Below are positions 34,343 through 43,406 of a stretch of 51,600 bases of DNA, piece after piece (the first letter of the stretch is position 1; each line of letters begins with the position of its first letter). The notes beneath the pieces were generated by a model. It made no database searches. It saw nothing but the letters and a program-made list of their open reading frames with translations, and was not told where the DNA came from. Origin of the DNA: Ruminococcus sp. (GTDB lineage Bacteria; Bacillota; Clostridia; Oscillospirales; Ruminococcaceae); the NCBI GenBank assembly GCA_017462565.1, contig JAFTQW010000039.1, positions 1 to 51,600 on the forward strand, written 5' to 3'. Both the position numbers and the translations under genes were made by a program.

Positions 34343-35266
34343 ATGACAGGTAACGGAACTAATGAAAATCCTTATATTATAACGACCGTTGATGAGCTTT
34401 ACAGTATGGAGGAGCTTGGCGGCAGCGATGTGTATTTTGAATTGGGCAATGATATTGATTTCAACGGAACGGAATACGGCGAGCATTTTGACGTTATTCC
34501 TTTGAACTGCGCCGCTTTTGACGGAAAGAACTATGCAATAAGAAATATTTATAAACATGATCCGAGTATTGTTATCAGCATATTTAAACCTTTGATCACG
34601 GGCACTATACAAATTAACAATGTTTTGTTTGATAATATAACGCTCATTGGAAAATCTATAAATATTATGTCGGAGGCTGATTGTACGGTCAATATGTATA
34701 ACTGTACTTTGCTTCTGAATATAAAAAGATGCAGTAATTCGATGTTTGATTCGTCGGGATGCTGTCTGATGCACGGAAGCGGTGTTGTTGTGAATCTGGA
34801 GCTTTGCAGTATTGCTATAAAAGGAGACTACGTTACACTTTTTCCGTTTATCAAAAGAGGAAGAATTTACAGAACACATATAAATGTCGATTTGTGTACG
34901 CATAATCTTTGCACAACAGATGATGACGACAGTTCGTTTTTTTATTCTGTGGATGTTCAGGATTCATGGCTGAGCGGCAAAATAAAAAGTATTGACAGCG
35001 ACGGCAGAAAATATATCTATATGGCAAATGCAATGTCAGGCTTTAATAATTATTTTCAGACTGTTACTTATGAGGCTGTTCCTTTTATGTATTGGAGAGC
35101 GTCGTTTAATGGATGCTTTTATGATGTAGATGTTATTGGCAGTGCAGAATTTCAAAGTCGAAACGGCTCGCAGGCGGACGGATTCAGTGCGCTTACGACC
35201 GATCAGTGTAAAGACGCAGCGTATCTTAAAACAATAGGCTTTGTCTGCGAAGGAGGAGATGAATGA
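34343..35266 (+). CDS. Beta-helix-like protein of the phage-like cassette
   Basis: The 307-residue protein begins MTGNGTNENPYIITTVDELYSM and continues with DVYFELGNDIDFNGTEYG, the opening seen in right-handed beta-helix and GLUG-type surface or phage tail proteins. The middle has short repeating strands (INNVLFDNITLIGKSINIMSEADCTVNMYNCTLLLNI), fitting a beta-solenoid. It has no signal peptide, so if it leaves the cell it would do so by lysis or with a particle. AGGAGGAG precedes the start at 34343. It overlaps the next gene by 4 bases. Confidence 0.6.
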   Translation: MTGNGTNENPYIITTVDELYSMEELGGSDVYFELGNDIDFNGTEYGEHFDVIPLNCAAFDGKNYAIRNIYKHDPSIVISIFKPLITGTIQINNVLFDNITLIGKSINIMSEADCTVNMYNCTLLLNIKRCSNSMFDSSGCCLMHGSGVVVNLELCSIAIKGDYVTLFPFIKRGRIYRTHINVDLCTHNLCTTDDDDSSFFYSVDVQDSWLSGKIKSIDSDGRKYIYMANAMSGFNNYFQTVTYEAVPFMYWRASFNGCFYDVDVIGSAEFQSRNGSQADGFSALTTDQCKDAAYLKTIGFVCEGGDE

Positions 35267-35658
35267 GCTTTGCAATAATCAGCGGACGCAACAACGGCTA
35301 TCCTTGCATTCCGGAACTGGACGAGCTTATATCGGCTGAACGAAAACCGCCTTACAGCGATTTCATGATGATCGCTGCGGGGAACAGCTATCCGGTGATA
35401 AAAAAGCTGGCGCTTAAAAAAAGTTCGGCGGATCGTACAATTCCTTATCCGGACTTTATTTTCAGATGCATTCCAAATTTGAACGGCGGATATCCGTATT
35501 TGCCAAAGCTTGGAACATTGGCTGAGGATGTAAAATCATCACTTTTTGCCGGAGAAAGAAAGGCTGTAAATATTTTCGCAGGAGACAGAGAAATAAAATC
35601 GGCATATTGTCGTGGGGAAGAAGTGTTTGTCAAGCGTTACGTTAAAAGAAATATATAA
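35263..35658 (+). CDS. Small protein ending the phage-like cassette
   Basis: The 131-residue protein has two related segments, GRNNGYPCIPELDEL and LNGGYPYLPKLGTL, and ends with VNIFAGDREIKSAYCRGEEVFVKRYVKRN. The IxAGxxxIKxAYCxGxxVF ending is a motif I associate with minor structural proteins of Firmicute phages. No signal peptide is present. Its start overlaps the previous gene by 4 bases (ATGA), and a strong terminator follows 15 bases after the stop, so this is the last gene of the cassette. Its function is unknown. Confidence 0.6.
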   Translation: MSFAIISGRNNGYPCIPELDELISAERKPPYSDFMMIAAGNSYPVIKKLALKKSSADRTIPYPDFIFRCIPNLNGGYPYLPKLGTLAEDVKSSLFAGERKAVNIFAGDREIKSAYCRGEEVFVKRYVKRNI

Positions 35659-35673
35659 AATCTGATTTTTATG

Positions 35674-35709
35674 GGACTGACTTATTTTTAATAAGTTAGT
35701 CCTTTTTTT
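35674..35709 (+). terminator. Terminator of the phage-like cassette
   Basis: GGACTGACTTAT (35674-35685) pairs with ATAAGTTAGTCC (35691-35702) with one G-T pair, and seven T follow. Confidence 0.85.
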
Positions 35710-35840
35710 ATTTTGCTTGAACATATATTATAATAGTGTAAATAACGTTTATATAACAGTCAAAATAACTAAAATCAAGTTAACGAATTTGCACAAGTTC
35801 ACAATTCTCTAAAAAAGTATGAGAAAAATACACTTTTATG

Positions 35841-35869
35841 TTGCAATTATACTTATGATGTGATATAAT
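35841..35869 (+). promoter_or_regulatory. Distal promoter of the pilus operon (P1)
   Basis: TTGCAA (35841-35846) and TATAAT (35864-35869), 17 bases apart. A transcript from here would have a leader of about 280 bases. GGCAGTGTGAA occurs at 35891-35901, downstream of this promoter, and again at 36108-36118, downstream of the second. The rest of the 35710-36154 gap is AT-rich and non-coding. Confidence 0.6.
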
Positions 35870-36067
35870 ATTTGTATAAGTTTAACAATCGGCAGTGTGA
35901 AACATATCTGTTTGATACTGCTCTTTGTACTGCCTTTCCCAGAAACAATAATACATATTTTTGATATTTGTAAAAAATAGCCTTTTTGAATCACTGAATA
36001 TTACATATTGTATAAAAGTTAGTGAATATTAATAAAAAACAGCTGATTATTTATGTGAAAAAAGCGA

Positions 36068-36096
36068 TTGAAAATTAATCTTTAAAATGTTATAAT
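36068..36096 (+). promoter_or_regulatory. Proximal promoter of the pilus operon (P2)
   Basis: TTGAAA (36068-36073) and TATAAT (36091-36096), 17 bases apart, about 59 bases before pilC. The 11-base GGCAGTGTGAA shared with P1 follows 12 bases after the -10 element. Confidence 0.6.
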
Positions 36097-36154
36097 TGTT
36101 ATATTAAGGCAGTGTGAACGTTAATCACATTCAATAATCTATGGGGGTGGTTTT

Positions 36155-37354
36155 ATGAAGAGTTTTTCTTATGTTGCTCAGGACGCTAAGAACAATCAGG
36201 TCAAGGGTACAATCAATGCAGAAAACGAACAGGAATTCTTAAAGAAAATTAAGGAAAAGGGTTTGTATGTAAAGGATTACAAGGAAAGCGATTCAACCGA
36301 GTCAAAATCTATGTACAAGTTTAATACCAAGGAGCTTGCATTCTGCTGCAGACAGCTCAGCGCTATGCTTACTTCCGGTCTTACTCTTGTAAAATCAATC
36401 GATATTCTCTGTAAGGAACAGGAGAATGAAAAGGCAAAGGCTATCTGGCAGGATATCTATGAAAACGTTCAGAAGGGCGAATCCTTCTCCTCTGCATTGG
36501 AAATGCACGTAGGATCGTTCCCGGATTTCCTTGTTTCAATGGTCGCTGCCGGTGAAACAAGCGGTTCGCTCGACATTATCATGCAGCGAATGTCAGACCA
36601 CTACGCAAAGGAAAATAAACTTAAAAATACCGTTAAGGGCGCTATGATCTATCCGATCATCCTTCTTGTTCTCTGCGTTGTTATCGTAATTTTCCTTTTC
36701 ACATTTATCATGCCTACGTTTATTGATATGTATGACGATCCGTCAACCATGCCTGCGCTTACAAAGGTTATGGCGGCAATAAGTGACTTCCTGAAAACCA
36801 AGTGGTACATACTTATTATCATTGTTGCAGCAGCGTTCTTCGGCATAAGATATGCTCTGAAAGTTCCGAGCTTCCGGCTTAAAGTCGATCGGCTTATTGT
36901 TAAGGGCCCCGGCTTTGGTCCGCTTATCACCAAAATCTACACAGGACGTTTCGCAAGAACGCTCTCATCGCTTTACTCAAGCGGTATTCCTATGGTTGAA
37001 TGCCTTGAAAGAGCATCTGCTATTCTCGGAAACTCTTATATCGACGAAAAGTTCGTTGATGTTGTCGATGAAGTTAAACAGGGAGAATCTCTTTCTTCAG
37101 CAATTACAAGAACAGAAATATTCGAGCCTATGTTCTGCTCGGTTCTTTACGTTGGTGAGGAATCAGGCGCACTTGATTCCATTCTGGAAAAAACTTCCGA
37201 ATATTATGAGGATGAATCGGATTCTGCGGTTCAGCGTCTTGTAAGTATGGTTGAACCTTTGCTCCTCATCTTCATGGGAATAATCATTGGTCTGGTTGTT
37301 GTCGGAATTTACCCCGCACTCTACGGCTCATTCGAGAGTATCGAGAACGAATAA
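36155..37354 (+). CDS. pilC: Type IV pilus inner-membrane platform protein
   Basis: PilC/GspF is the membrane platform on which the assembly ATPase acts. The 399-residue product has an N-terminal domain (FSYVAQDAKNNQVKGTINAE) and two T2SF domains with the repeated pattern LAFCCRQLSAMLTSGLTLVKSIDIL (about 60-84) and FARTLSSLYSSGIPMVECLERAS (about 266-288). Three membrane segments lie near 168-192, 217-235 and 367-390. A GGGGGTGG site precedes the ATG. It is the first gene of a pilus operon, followed by a pilM-pilN fusion, and lies downstream of two promoters. Confidence 0.94.
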   Translation: MKSFSYVAQDAKNNQVKGTINAENEQEFLKKIKEKGLYVKDYKESDSTESKSMYKFNTKELAFCCRQLSAMLTSGLTLVKSIDILCKEQENEKAKAIWQDIYENVQKGESFSSALEMHVGSFPDFLVSMVAAGETSGSLDIIMQRMSDHYAKENKLKNTVKGAMIYPIILLVLCVVIVIFLFTFIMPTFIDMYDDPSTMPALTKVMAAISDFLKTKWYILIIIVAAAFFGIRYALKVPSFRLKVDRLIVKGPGFGPLITKIYTGRFARTLSSLYSSGIPMVECLERASAILGNSYIDEKFVDVVDEVKQGESLSSAITRTEIFEPMFCSVLYVGEESGALDSILEKTSEYYEDESDSAVQRLVSMVEPLLLIFMGIIIGLVVVGIYPALYGSFESIENE

Positions 37355-37375
37355 AACGGAAAGGTGGAAAGATAA

Positions 37376-39019
37376 ATGCTTTCATTTGATATTACCGATA
37401 GAAATATACGAGTTGTTAAGGGAACGGAAAGCAACGGAAAAATCAAAATCAGCTCCGCTGCTACTCTTAACATTGAAGAGGAACTTATCGTAAACGGTCA
37501 TGTTAAGGATGTTCCTAATGTTGCAACGCTTATAAACGGCGTTCTTAAAAAGAATAAAATGCCCGATAAAGAGGCGATCGTTTCAATTTCCTCTAACCTT
37601 ACTATCTTTAAGGAAATGAACGTTGCCAAGGTTAAAACTCAGGAGCTTCAGAAGGTTGTTAAGCAGCAGATGCAGGCTGAGCTGAACCTTGATGATTCGT
37701 ATAGCGTATCATATATTATCGTTGGAGAAACAGAGGGCGGAGAGGGCAGCGAGCCTGCTTACAGGATTCTTGCTACCGCTTGTCCCTATGAGATCGTAAA
37801 TAGCTACAGAGAGGTTTTTAAGCTTCTTGGAATTTCTCTTAAATCAGTTATGATCGGATGCAACTGTATTACAAAGGTTCTTCTTGCCGATACCAAAATC
37901 CGCTCTAAGATGCCTTTGCTTGCCGTTCAGATCGACAACAACTTCATTTCCCTTAACCTTTATGAGCAGGGTTCGCTTTCATTCTCTCGTTTCGCTTCGA
38001 TCGACGCTGCCGATTACGGCAACTCTCAGGATTACGTTTTCGAGGCTGTCAACGAGAATATCTTCCGTATGCTTCAGTTCCACAGAAGCCGTAATACGGG
38101 CGAATTCATTGAAAACGTTATCTTCTACGGCGATACTCATGAATATGTAAGACTTACCGACGAGCTTGAAAAACTCGACCTTAAAACAAGCCTTATCAAT
38201 GTTCCTCCGCAGATTCACGGACACGAAAATCTCGAATTCTCTCTTTATGCCAACGCCATCGGCGCTATGTTCAAGAGAAATAAGGAAACCGAGAAGATCA
38301 ATCTTCTTGAAACTGATCTCGGAACAGCTGTTAAAAATAAAATCAAGGATGATAGTTCAGGCAACCTTATTCTTATAGGTGCGCTTGCAGCTTCTCTTAT
38401 AATAGTAGGCGCAGTTTTCGGCGTGAGCGCTATCAAGAATAAGGGCATTGAAAATGATATTCAGGAAGTTCAGGATTATATCGACAGCCCGAGCACAGCA
38501 AAAGAACTTAAAAAGGTTGACGATCTTGAAATTCAGAAAACTCAGGTCGATGATTATTACATAAAAATGAACAATGTGAATGCCGCTTATTATTCACAGC
38601 CTGTTATAAGAAGCGATGTTTATGAGTCCATTATGGATACTGCGGTTGAACTTAACAAGCAGGATAAATATCATTTTGCAAACGGCGTTATCACCTATAA
38701 TGAGTTTGCCGCCGGTACTATGGTTATCGACTTTGAGGGCGATGTTACAAACGATGAGGTTTACGCTCAGGAATTTCCGGCTGAATTCGTTCAGGAGCTT
38801 CTGAAGCTCGACGATAAGCACAGCAATAAGAAAATGTTCAGAGCCGCAGGCTATTCAGGATATCAGCTTGAGGACGGCGCTAAGGATGAGGAAAATCCGG
38901 ATAAGGAAGTTGCCGATAGGGTGAAATTCAGTGTTTCGCTTGAACTTAACAGCTATAAGAGTGCCGCAGACGGTATAGAGGCAACAACTGAAGAATCGTC
39001 TGATGAACAGGCAGATTAA
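37376..39019 (+). CDS. pilM: PilM-PilN fusion of the type IV pilus alignment complex
   Basis: The 547-residue protein joins two normally separate proteins. Residues 1 to about 310 form an actin-like (FtsA-fold) PilM domain: it opens MLSFDITDRNIRVVKG and has the VKVKTQELQKVVKQQMQAELNLD segment typical of PilM. A membrane helix follows (about 325-350, GNLILIGALAASLIIVGAVFGV), then an extracellular PilN-like domain with a short coiled coil and a beta-rich end. In PilM-N-O systems, PilM binds the N-terminal peptide of PilN at the membrane; here the link is covalent. The C-terminal half could be PilN-like only in topology. Confidence 0.85.
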   Translation: MLSFDITDRNIRVVKGTESNGKIKISSAATLNIEEELIVNGHVKDVPNVATLINGVLKKNKMPDKEAIVSISSNLTIFKEMNVAKVKTQELQKVVKQQMQAELNLDDSYSVSYIIVGETEGGEGSEPAYRILATACPYEIVNSYREVFKLLGISLKSVMIGCNCITKVLLADTKIRSKMPLLAVQIDNNFISLNLYEQGSLSFSRFASIDAADYGNSQDYVFEAVNENIFRMLQFHRSRNTGEFIENVIFYGDTHEYVRLTDELEKLDLKTSLINVPPQIHGHENLEFSLYANAIGAMFKRNKETEKINLLETDLGTAVKNKIKDDSSGNLILIGALAASLIIVGAVFGVSAIKNKGIENDIQEVQDYIDSPSTAKELKKVDDLEIQKTQVDDYYIKMNNVNAAYYSQPVIRSDVYESIMDTAVELNKQDKYHFANGVITYNEFAAGTMVIDFEGDVTNDEVYAQEFPAEFVQELLKLDDKHSNKKMFRAAGYSGYQLEDGAKDEENPDKEVADRVKFSVSLELNSYKSAADGIEATTEESSDEQAD

Positions 39020-39035
39020 GGGAGGATGATGTAAA

Positions 39036-39836
39036 ATGAAATTAAATTACAGAGATAAAGTTATACTTGCTATTGTTCTGGCAGTTGCAATCATTCTCGC
39101 CGGCTTCTTCGCTCTTATCAAGCCAAAGAGACAGGCGATAAAGGATAATGAGGTAAGGTTGGAAGAGGTGCAGGCTCAGGAAACTGAGATCAGAAATAAG
39201 ATCGCAAAAATCAAGCCGCTTCAGGACACAATAGACAAAACATTCACTAAGGCAGATAAACTCACAAAAATATTTGTTCCTAAAAAGGATATCGACCAGA
39301 CAACTCTTCTTGATCAGTTCATGCAGGTTTATGCTGAAGAGTGTAAAGTGAAGGTAAGAGAACTTCGTGTAGACGATACTGCTGCCGCTGCTCTTACATA
39401 TTATTATAAGCCGTATACAGAGGTTGCAACAGCTCTTCGTGAAAGTGCGGACGTAAACGGAACCCTTCTTGAAAATGTTGAGAAGGAAAGCGAAGAATCT
39501 ACAATTATTTCCGGAAGAAACGTTGAAACTATCATGTCTACAAGATATGGTCTTTCAATTCGTGGTACTTATAAGGATGTAATGAACTATATTGATATGA
39601 TTGCTGATGAAAAAGATGCAATTCTTATAACAGCGTTCGGAATGGAAATATATGAAGAAGACGAAGATGCAAATAACAATCCTGCACCTGCTGCCGGCGA
39701 GGAAGGTCAGGGCAATCAGAATCAGGGTGAAAAGGAAAAAGAGAAAAAGAATCTTGAAGACGATACAATAGTTGATGCATCAGTAGTTATTCAGCTCTAT
39801 TCAGTATACAACATGGAAAAGCCTAAAATAGATTGA
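39036..39836 (+). CDS. pilO: PilO-like pilus alignment protein
   Basis: The 266-residue protein has one N-terminal membrane helix (about 8-28), a coiled coil (about 30-85) and a C-terminal domain with beta strands and helices (about 90-266), the topology of PilO. The segment TRYGLSIRGTYKDVMNYIDMIADEKDAILITAF resembles the PilO ferredoxin-like core. A low-complexity stretch with NQNQGEKEKEKKN interrupts the C-terminal domain. The gene is in the PilO place, after the PilM-N fusion. It is followed by a 130-base gap with a hairpin. Confidence 0.82.
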   Translation: MKLNYRDKVILAIVLAVAIILAGFFALIKPKRQAIKDNEVRLEEVQAQETEIRNKIAKIKPLQDTIDKTFTKADKLTKIFVPKKDIDQTTLLDQFMQVYAEECKVKVRELRVDDTAAAALTYYYKPYTEVATALRESADVNGTLLENVEKESEESTIISGRNVETIMSTRYGLSIRGTYKDVMNYIDMIADEKDAILITAFGMEIYEEDEDANNNPAPAAGEEGQGNQNQGEKEKEKKNLEDDTIVDASVVIQLYSVYNMEKPKID

Positions 39837-39869
39837 TATCAAATGTAATTGATCAGAACCCGTAAAAAT

Positions 39870-39928
39870 ACAAGACAGCGTCCGTTTTCCGGTATTTGAA
39901 AAAATCGGAAAGCAGACGCAAGTCTTGT
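39870..39928 (+). other. Intra-operon imperfect hairpin between pilO and the giant PilX-like gene
   Basis: ACAAGAC (39870-39876) pairs with GTCTTGT (39922-39928), and inside it CGTC with GACG and TTTTCCG with CGGAAA pair around small bulges. There is no T run after it. It could be an RNA-processing or stabilising structure setting the level of the downstream genes. Confidence 0.55.
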
Positions 39929-39970
39929 TGATACCGGTTACTCAGATTATCAGAAAGGCGGTAAAAGTTG

Positions 39971-42900
39971 ATGAAAACTGAGAAAAAGAGAACCCTTAAA
40001 GGCTCGATACTGTTTACAGTAGTCTCAGTGCTGGCGCTTATGGTCATTTTCATGACAAGTGCGCTTGCTCTTGCGTCATCTGCGAATAAGCGGGCTCATA
40101 AAACGTATTCCAATTCGCAGGCTACATATACGGCAAGAGCTGCTATTGACAGTATTCTTGCAGCAGTAGGCACTGATAATAATTTTGCAAGCGCTGTTGA
40201 GAGCCTTTCCGAAAACGGCAAGTTCGATGTTGTTGTAAATATCAACGATCCTTCTCTTGGAAGAATTGACAAAGCATCGGTTGCTTATGCCGGAAAGAAA
40301 AAAATATTCGATCCTGATTCTAAAACATGGGTTGAAAAGAATCTTATCGAAATCTCTGCCGAGGTAACTCATGGCGGAGAAACGGTCACAATAGTTTCAC
40401 ACGTTATCCAGGATCCTACCGTTCAGACAGACGATGGCCCGGGATTCCTTACAATGGGCGGTGCAGGAGCCGCAAACGGCAATAACGGAAGTATTTTCGG
40501 CGGAGCTTATTACGGCATGGGTCATGGTCATAACGGCGCTGCATGGAATAATAATGCTCTTAAATATATCGAGTGGAATTATCTTGGAGATGAATTGATT
40601 ACGCTTGATGATAAGTGGTATCTTACAAACGAAAACTATCAGCTTAAAGATGTCAACAGAGCAGAAACTCCTTTTGTTGTAAACGGAAATTTTGATGTCA
40701 GAACGAACCTTAATCTTTTCTATGCTCAGAAAGGAAAGGGCGCTCAGATATGGGGAGATCTGTATTGCCAGAACGGTACGCCGAGCATTACTTTGTCAGA
40801 TCCTCTTAAAGCCGAGCTTACAGGCACGACCGGGGGAGTGAAGTTTAACGAAATCCCTTATCTTTATGTTGACGGCTGCTTTAAAATCGAAAATCAGAGT
40901 TTCAGCTTCGGCGACGGAAGCTTCCCGTTTAATTTTTTCTGCGGAAGCTTTGACTGGCAAAGCGGTAATCCAAATCTGAACTGCGATATTTATTGCTATG
41001 ATAAAAATAAAACATCTAAATACAATACAAACTCGTCTACGCTTTACAGCTGGTCGGATTCGGTTATTTCAGGCATAGACAGCTACGGCAGCGTCGGCGG
41101 AAATATTTATTCCAAGGGCAGCCTTGAGATAGGCGGAAATCCCTCTAAAATAGTAAACGGAAGCGTAAAAGTTGAAGGAAACTTTACAGCAAACAGCGGT
41201 ATAAATATAAAAAAAGACCTTGTTGTAGGCGGAAAGTTTACGGCTAATACAAATAGTTTGGACGTTGACGGCTCTATTTATGCAGGCTCATATGAGACAA
41301 ATTCTTTTATCCAAATGAAAAGCGCTTCTCTGAAGCCCGGGTATGAGCAGAAGGATTTGAATTACGTTCTTGCAAAGGATATAACATATTATACGGAATA
41401 TCCTGTTCCGGATGATAAAACTTTCGAGGAATGTACAGCTCATGCCGATTATGCGTGGTTGTATCCAAGTTTCCTGGATGTTGACCCGGGAACGCCTATC
41501 GACGGCACTAAGGCTGTGGATTTTGCAGGCGCTCTCGTTGAACCCGGATATTATGATGTTGGCGTTATATTTGATGGAGTTCCGGTTGAAAAGGTAAATC
41601 CTGAAGATCCGGATCCTGATCTTAACATGGAAAGAGTTTACAAGAATAACGTTTTCGTTGTTGCAGGTACGAACCATGAGGTTCCGGAATCTGAAGCTAT
41701 GGAAGCAGCCGGAGCTGTATATAAGACCAACACCGGTAAGGAGATTCCGATAAAAACTATTGAAGAATATCAGAAGAATGTTGACCGCCATATTTTCCCG
41801 GCATACGCTGAAAAGGCAACTATTCTCGGCGTTATGGGTCCTGTAAAGGGAACGGAAGGTCATCTCATTCAGTATTCGGAACTTCCGGCAGAAGCTTTTA
41901 ACACCACATATACACAATCCAGTCTCGTCGGTAACGTAACAGAAAGCTGTACTCTTACCGGAACATTCAATAAAACTGTAACGGTAGAAACAAGCGGAAG
42001 CGATATTTATATTCTTTTATCCGCTGTAGATTTTACCTGCACAGATGATCCTACTCAGGCTAAAATTGAAATTGACGATTCGGACGGAGGAAATGTTTAC
42101 TTTGCTTGTGAAGGCAAAATCACCTGTAACTATAATAATCCCCAGGAGCTTGCGGATACGCAGGTTGTAAGAACCGTTTACGAGGTAATGGATAAATGGG
42201 GAATTGAAGCCAACATTCAGCATCCGGCAGGACCGATAACAAATGTTCTGGGACCTTCTGATGCGGTTAATAATAAACTTGAGATCAATGGTGTTGACGC
42301 TAAAATAACAGGTCATTGGCAGAATAAGGATATTGTTATTACTCCGCCTGCAAACGATTCTATCTGGATTCAGCTTGAGAACTTCACAACAGACGGCGGC
42401 GTCAAGATACTTATCGACGATGTTGACGACAGCGGAAATCAGATCGGCGGAACTGTAAATTTCTATGTTACCGGTACAAATGTTGAAATGAGAGGCGGCG
42501 AGATAATTACGCAGTCGTTCCTTGATTTCTATAATTCCAGCAGGATATGTCAGGTAGTATCGGATATCCATGATCCTACGCTGATTACGAAAAATCCTTC
42601 GGATATAGACCCAAGTACGGGCGAAATGAAACCATATCCGTATCTTCCGACTCCAAGAGTAAATGTTTATTCAGAAATTGGCGCTAAGTTTACGGGTACA
42701 AACGGTTTCTTTATTACCGGATTTATAAGAGCTCCGTATATGGATTTCGATGTTAAGGTATTTAAGGAATCTTACGATAGCTGCCTTTCAAGACTTTATT
42801 ATGATGGAATTCGTCTTGATACGGCAAAGAATCCTAAGAGACTTGGTATTATAGGATGTCTTAACGTTGCAAGCCATGATGCTCAAAACGACTGGCTTCT

Positions 42901-42991
42901 TCTTTATGTAAAGGATGCTAACGGCAACAATCCTATACCTGATGCCAATAAAAAGCATACTTACGCTTCCGTTGATTACATGGAATATTAA
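39971..42991 (+). CDS. Very large PilX-like membrane-anchored pilus protein
   Basis: The 1006-residue protein starts KTEKKRTLKGSILFTVVSVLALMVIFMTSALALASSANKR (quoted in two parts: a basic start to residue 9, then a hydrophobic helix at about 12-36), as in PilX-type minor pilus proteins, which lack the GFTLIE processing site. The body is extracellular and beta-rich, with GNIYSKGSLEIGG, VKVEGNFTANSG and VDGSIYAGSYETN repeats like a beta-helix or bactofilin-like solenoid, then further domains to residue 1006. Typical PilX is about 200 residues. It may be a pilus-tip adhesin. ATG at 39971 is used; a TTG directly before it is an alternative. The next two genes are minor prepilins. Confidence 0.75.
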   Translation: MKTEKKRTLKGSILFTVVSVLALMVIFMTSALALASSANKRAHKTYSNSQATYTARAAIDSILAAVGTDNNFASAVESLSENGKFDVVVNINDPSLGRIDKASVAYAGKKKIFDPDSKTWVEKNLIEISAEVTHGGETVTIVSHVIQDPTVQTDDGPGFLTMGGAGAANGNNGSIFGGAYYGMGHGHNGAAWNNNALKYIEWNYLGDELITLDDKWYLTNENYQLKDVNRAETPFVVNGNFDVRTNLNLFYAQKGKGAQIWGDLYCQNGTPSITLSDPLKAELTGTTGGVKFNEIPYLYVDGCFKIENQSFSFGDGSFPFNFFCGSFDWQSGNPNLNCDIYCYDKNKTSKYNTNSSTLYSWSDSVISGIDSYGSVGGNIYSKGSLEIGGNPSKIVNGSVKVEGNFTANSGINIKKDLVVGGKFTANTNSLDVDGSIYAGSYETNSFIQMKSASLKPGYEQKDLNYVLAKDITYYTEYPVPDDKTFEECTAHADYAWLYPSFLDVDPGTPIDGTKAVDFAGALVEPGYYDVGVIFDGVPVEKVNPEDPDPDLNMERVYKNNVFVVAGTNHEVPESEAMEAAGAVYKTNTGKEIPIKTIEEYQKNVDRHIFPAYAEKATILGVMGPVKGTEGHLIQYSELPAEAFNTTYTQSSLVGNVTESCTLTGTFNKTVTVETSGSDIYILLSAVDFTCTDDPTQAKIEIDDSDGGNVYFACEGKITCNYNNPQELADTQVVRTVYEVMDKWGIEANIQHPAGPITNVLGPSDAVNNKLEINGVDAKITGHWQNKDIVITPPANDSIWIQLENFTTDGGVKILIDDVDDSGNQIGGTVNFYVTGTNVEMRGGEIITQSFLDFYNSSRICQVVSDIHDPTLITKNPSDIDPSTGEMKPYPYLPTPRVNVYSEIGAKFTGTNGFFITGFIRAPYMDFDVKVFKESYDSCLSRLYYDGIRLDTAKNPKRLGIIGCLNVASHDAQNDWLLLYVKDANGNNPIPDANKKHTYASVDYMEY

Positions 42992-43004
42992 GGGGGTATG
43001 ACGC

Positions 43005-43394
43005 ATGAAAAAAAATAAGAAAAAATTACGCGGCATGACTCTGGTTGAAGTAGTTATTGCAATCGTTATTTTTGCAGCTCTTTCGCTTGTTCTCGTTGTT
43101 GTCGGAAACTCTATAGAGGCACATCAGAGGGCGGCAAGGAAGCTCAATAATAAGGTTGCGGTTCAAGGTCCTATCGCAGAGGCGCAGAATAAACAATCTG
43201 CGCTTCTCGTAAACGACGAATACGAAATAAAAGTTGAAAAAAGCGGCGATTCCTCAGCGTCAGTTATCGTTAAGGGCAAGCTTTATAGTGTAGAGCCGTT
43301 TTCTGTTGACGATGCCGGAAACCAGATCCCCGATCCAACAGCCGAGGACGGAAATCTCAGCTTTATTGAGATTCAAAAGCCAAGTAATCCTTAA
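43005..43394 (+). CDS. Minor type IV prepilin (PilV/GspI-like)
   Basis: The 129-residue product has a class III signal peptide: a basic leader KKNKKKLRG, cleavage after Gly10, then MTLVEVVIAIVIFAALSLV, with Glu5 of the mature protein present and Met in place of the usual Phe1. The rest is a short helix and a small beta domain. The form of the motif (MTLVEV) and the short length fit PilV- or GspI-like minor pilins that help start pilus assembly. GGGGG precedes the ATG. It follows the giant gene by 13 bases and precedes the next minor pilin by 12 bases. Confidence 0.88.
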   Translation: MKKNKKKLRGMTLVEVVIAIVIFAALSLVLVVVGNSIEAHQRAARKLNNKVAVQGPIAEAQNKQSALLVNDEYEIKVEKSGDSSASVIVKGKLYSVEPFSVDDAGNQIPDPTAEDGNLSFIEIQKPSNP

Positions 43395-43406
43395 GGAGGA
43401 AGTTTT

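Noticed and set aside
33718-35658. Complete prophage
   Set aside because: Only three tail-like genes are present; no integrase, packaging, capsid or lysis genes lie around them.
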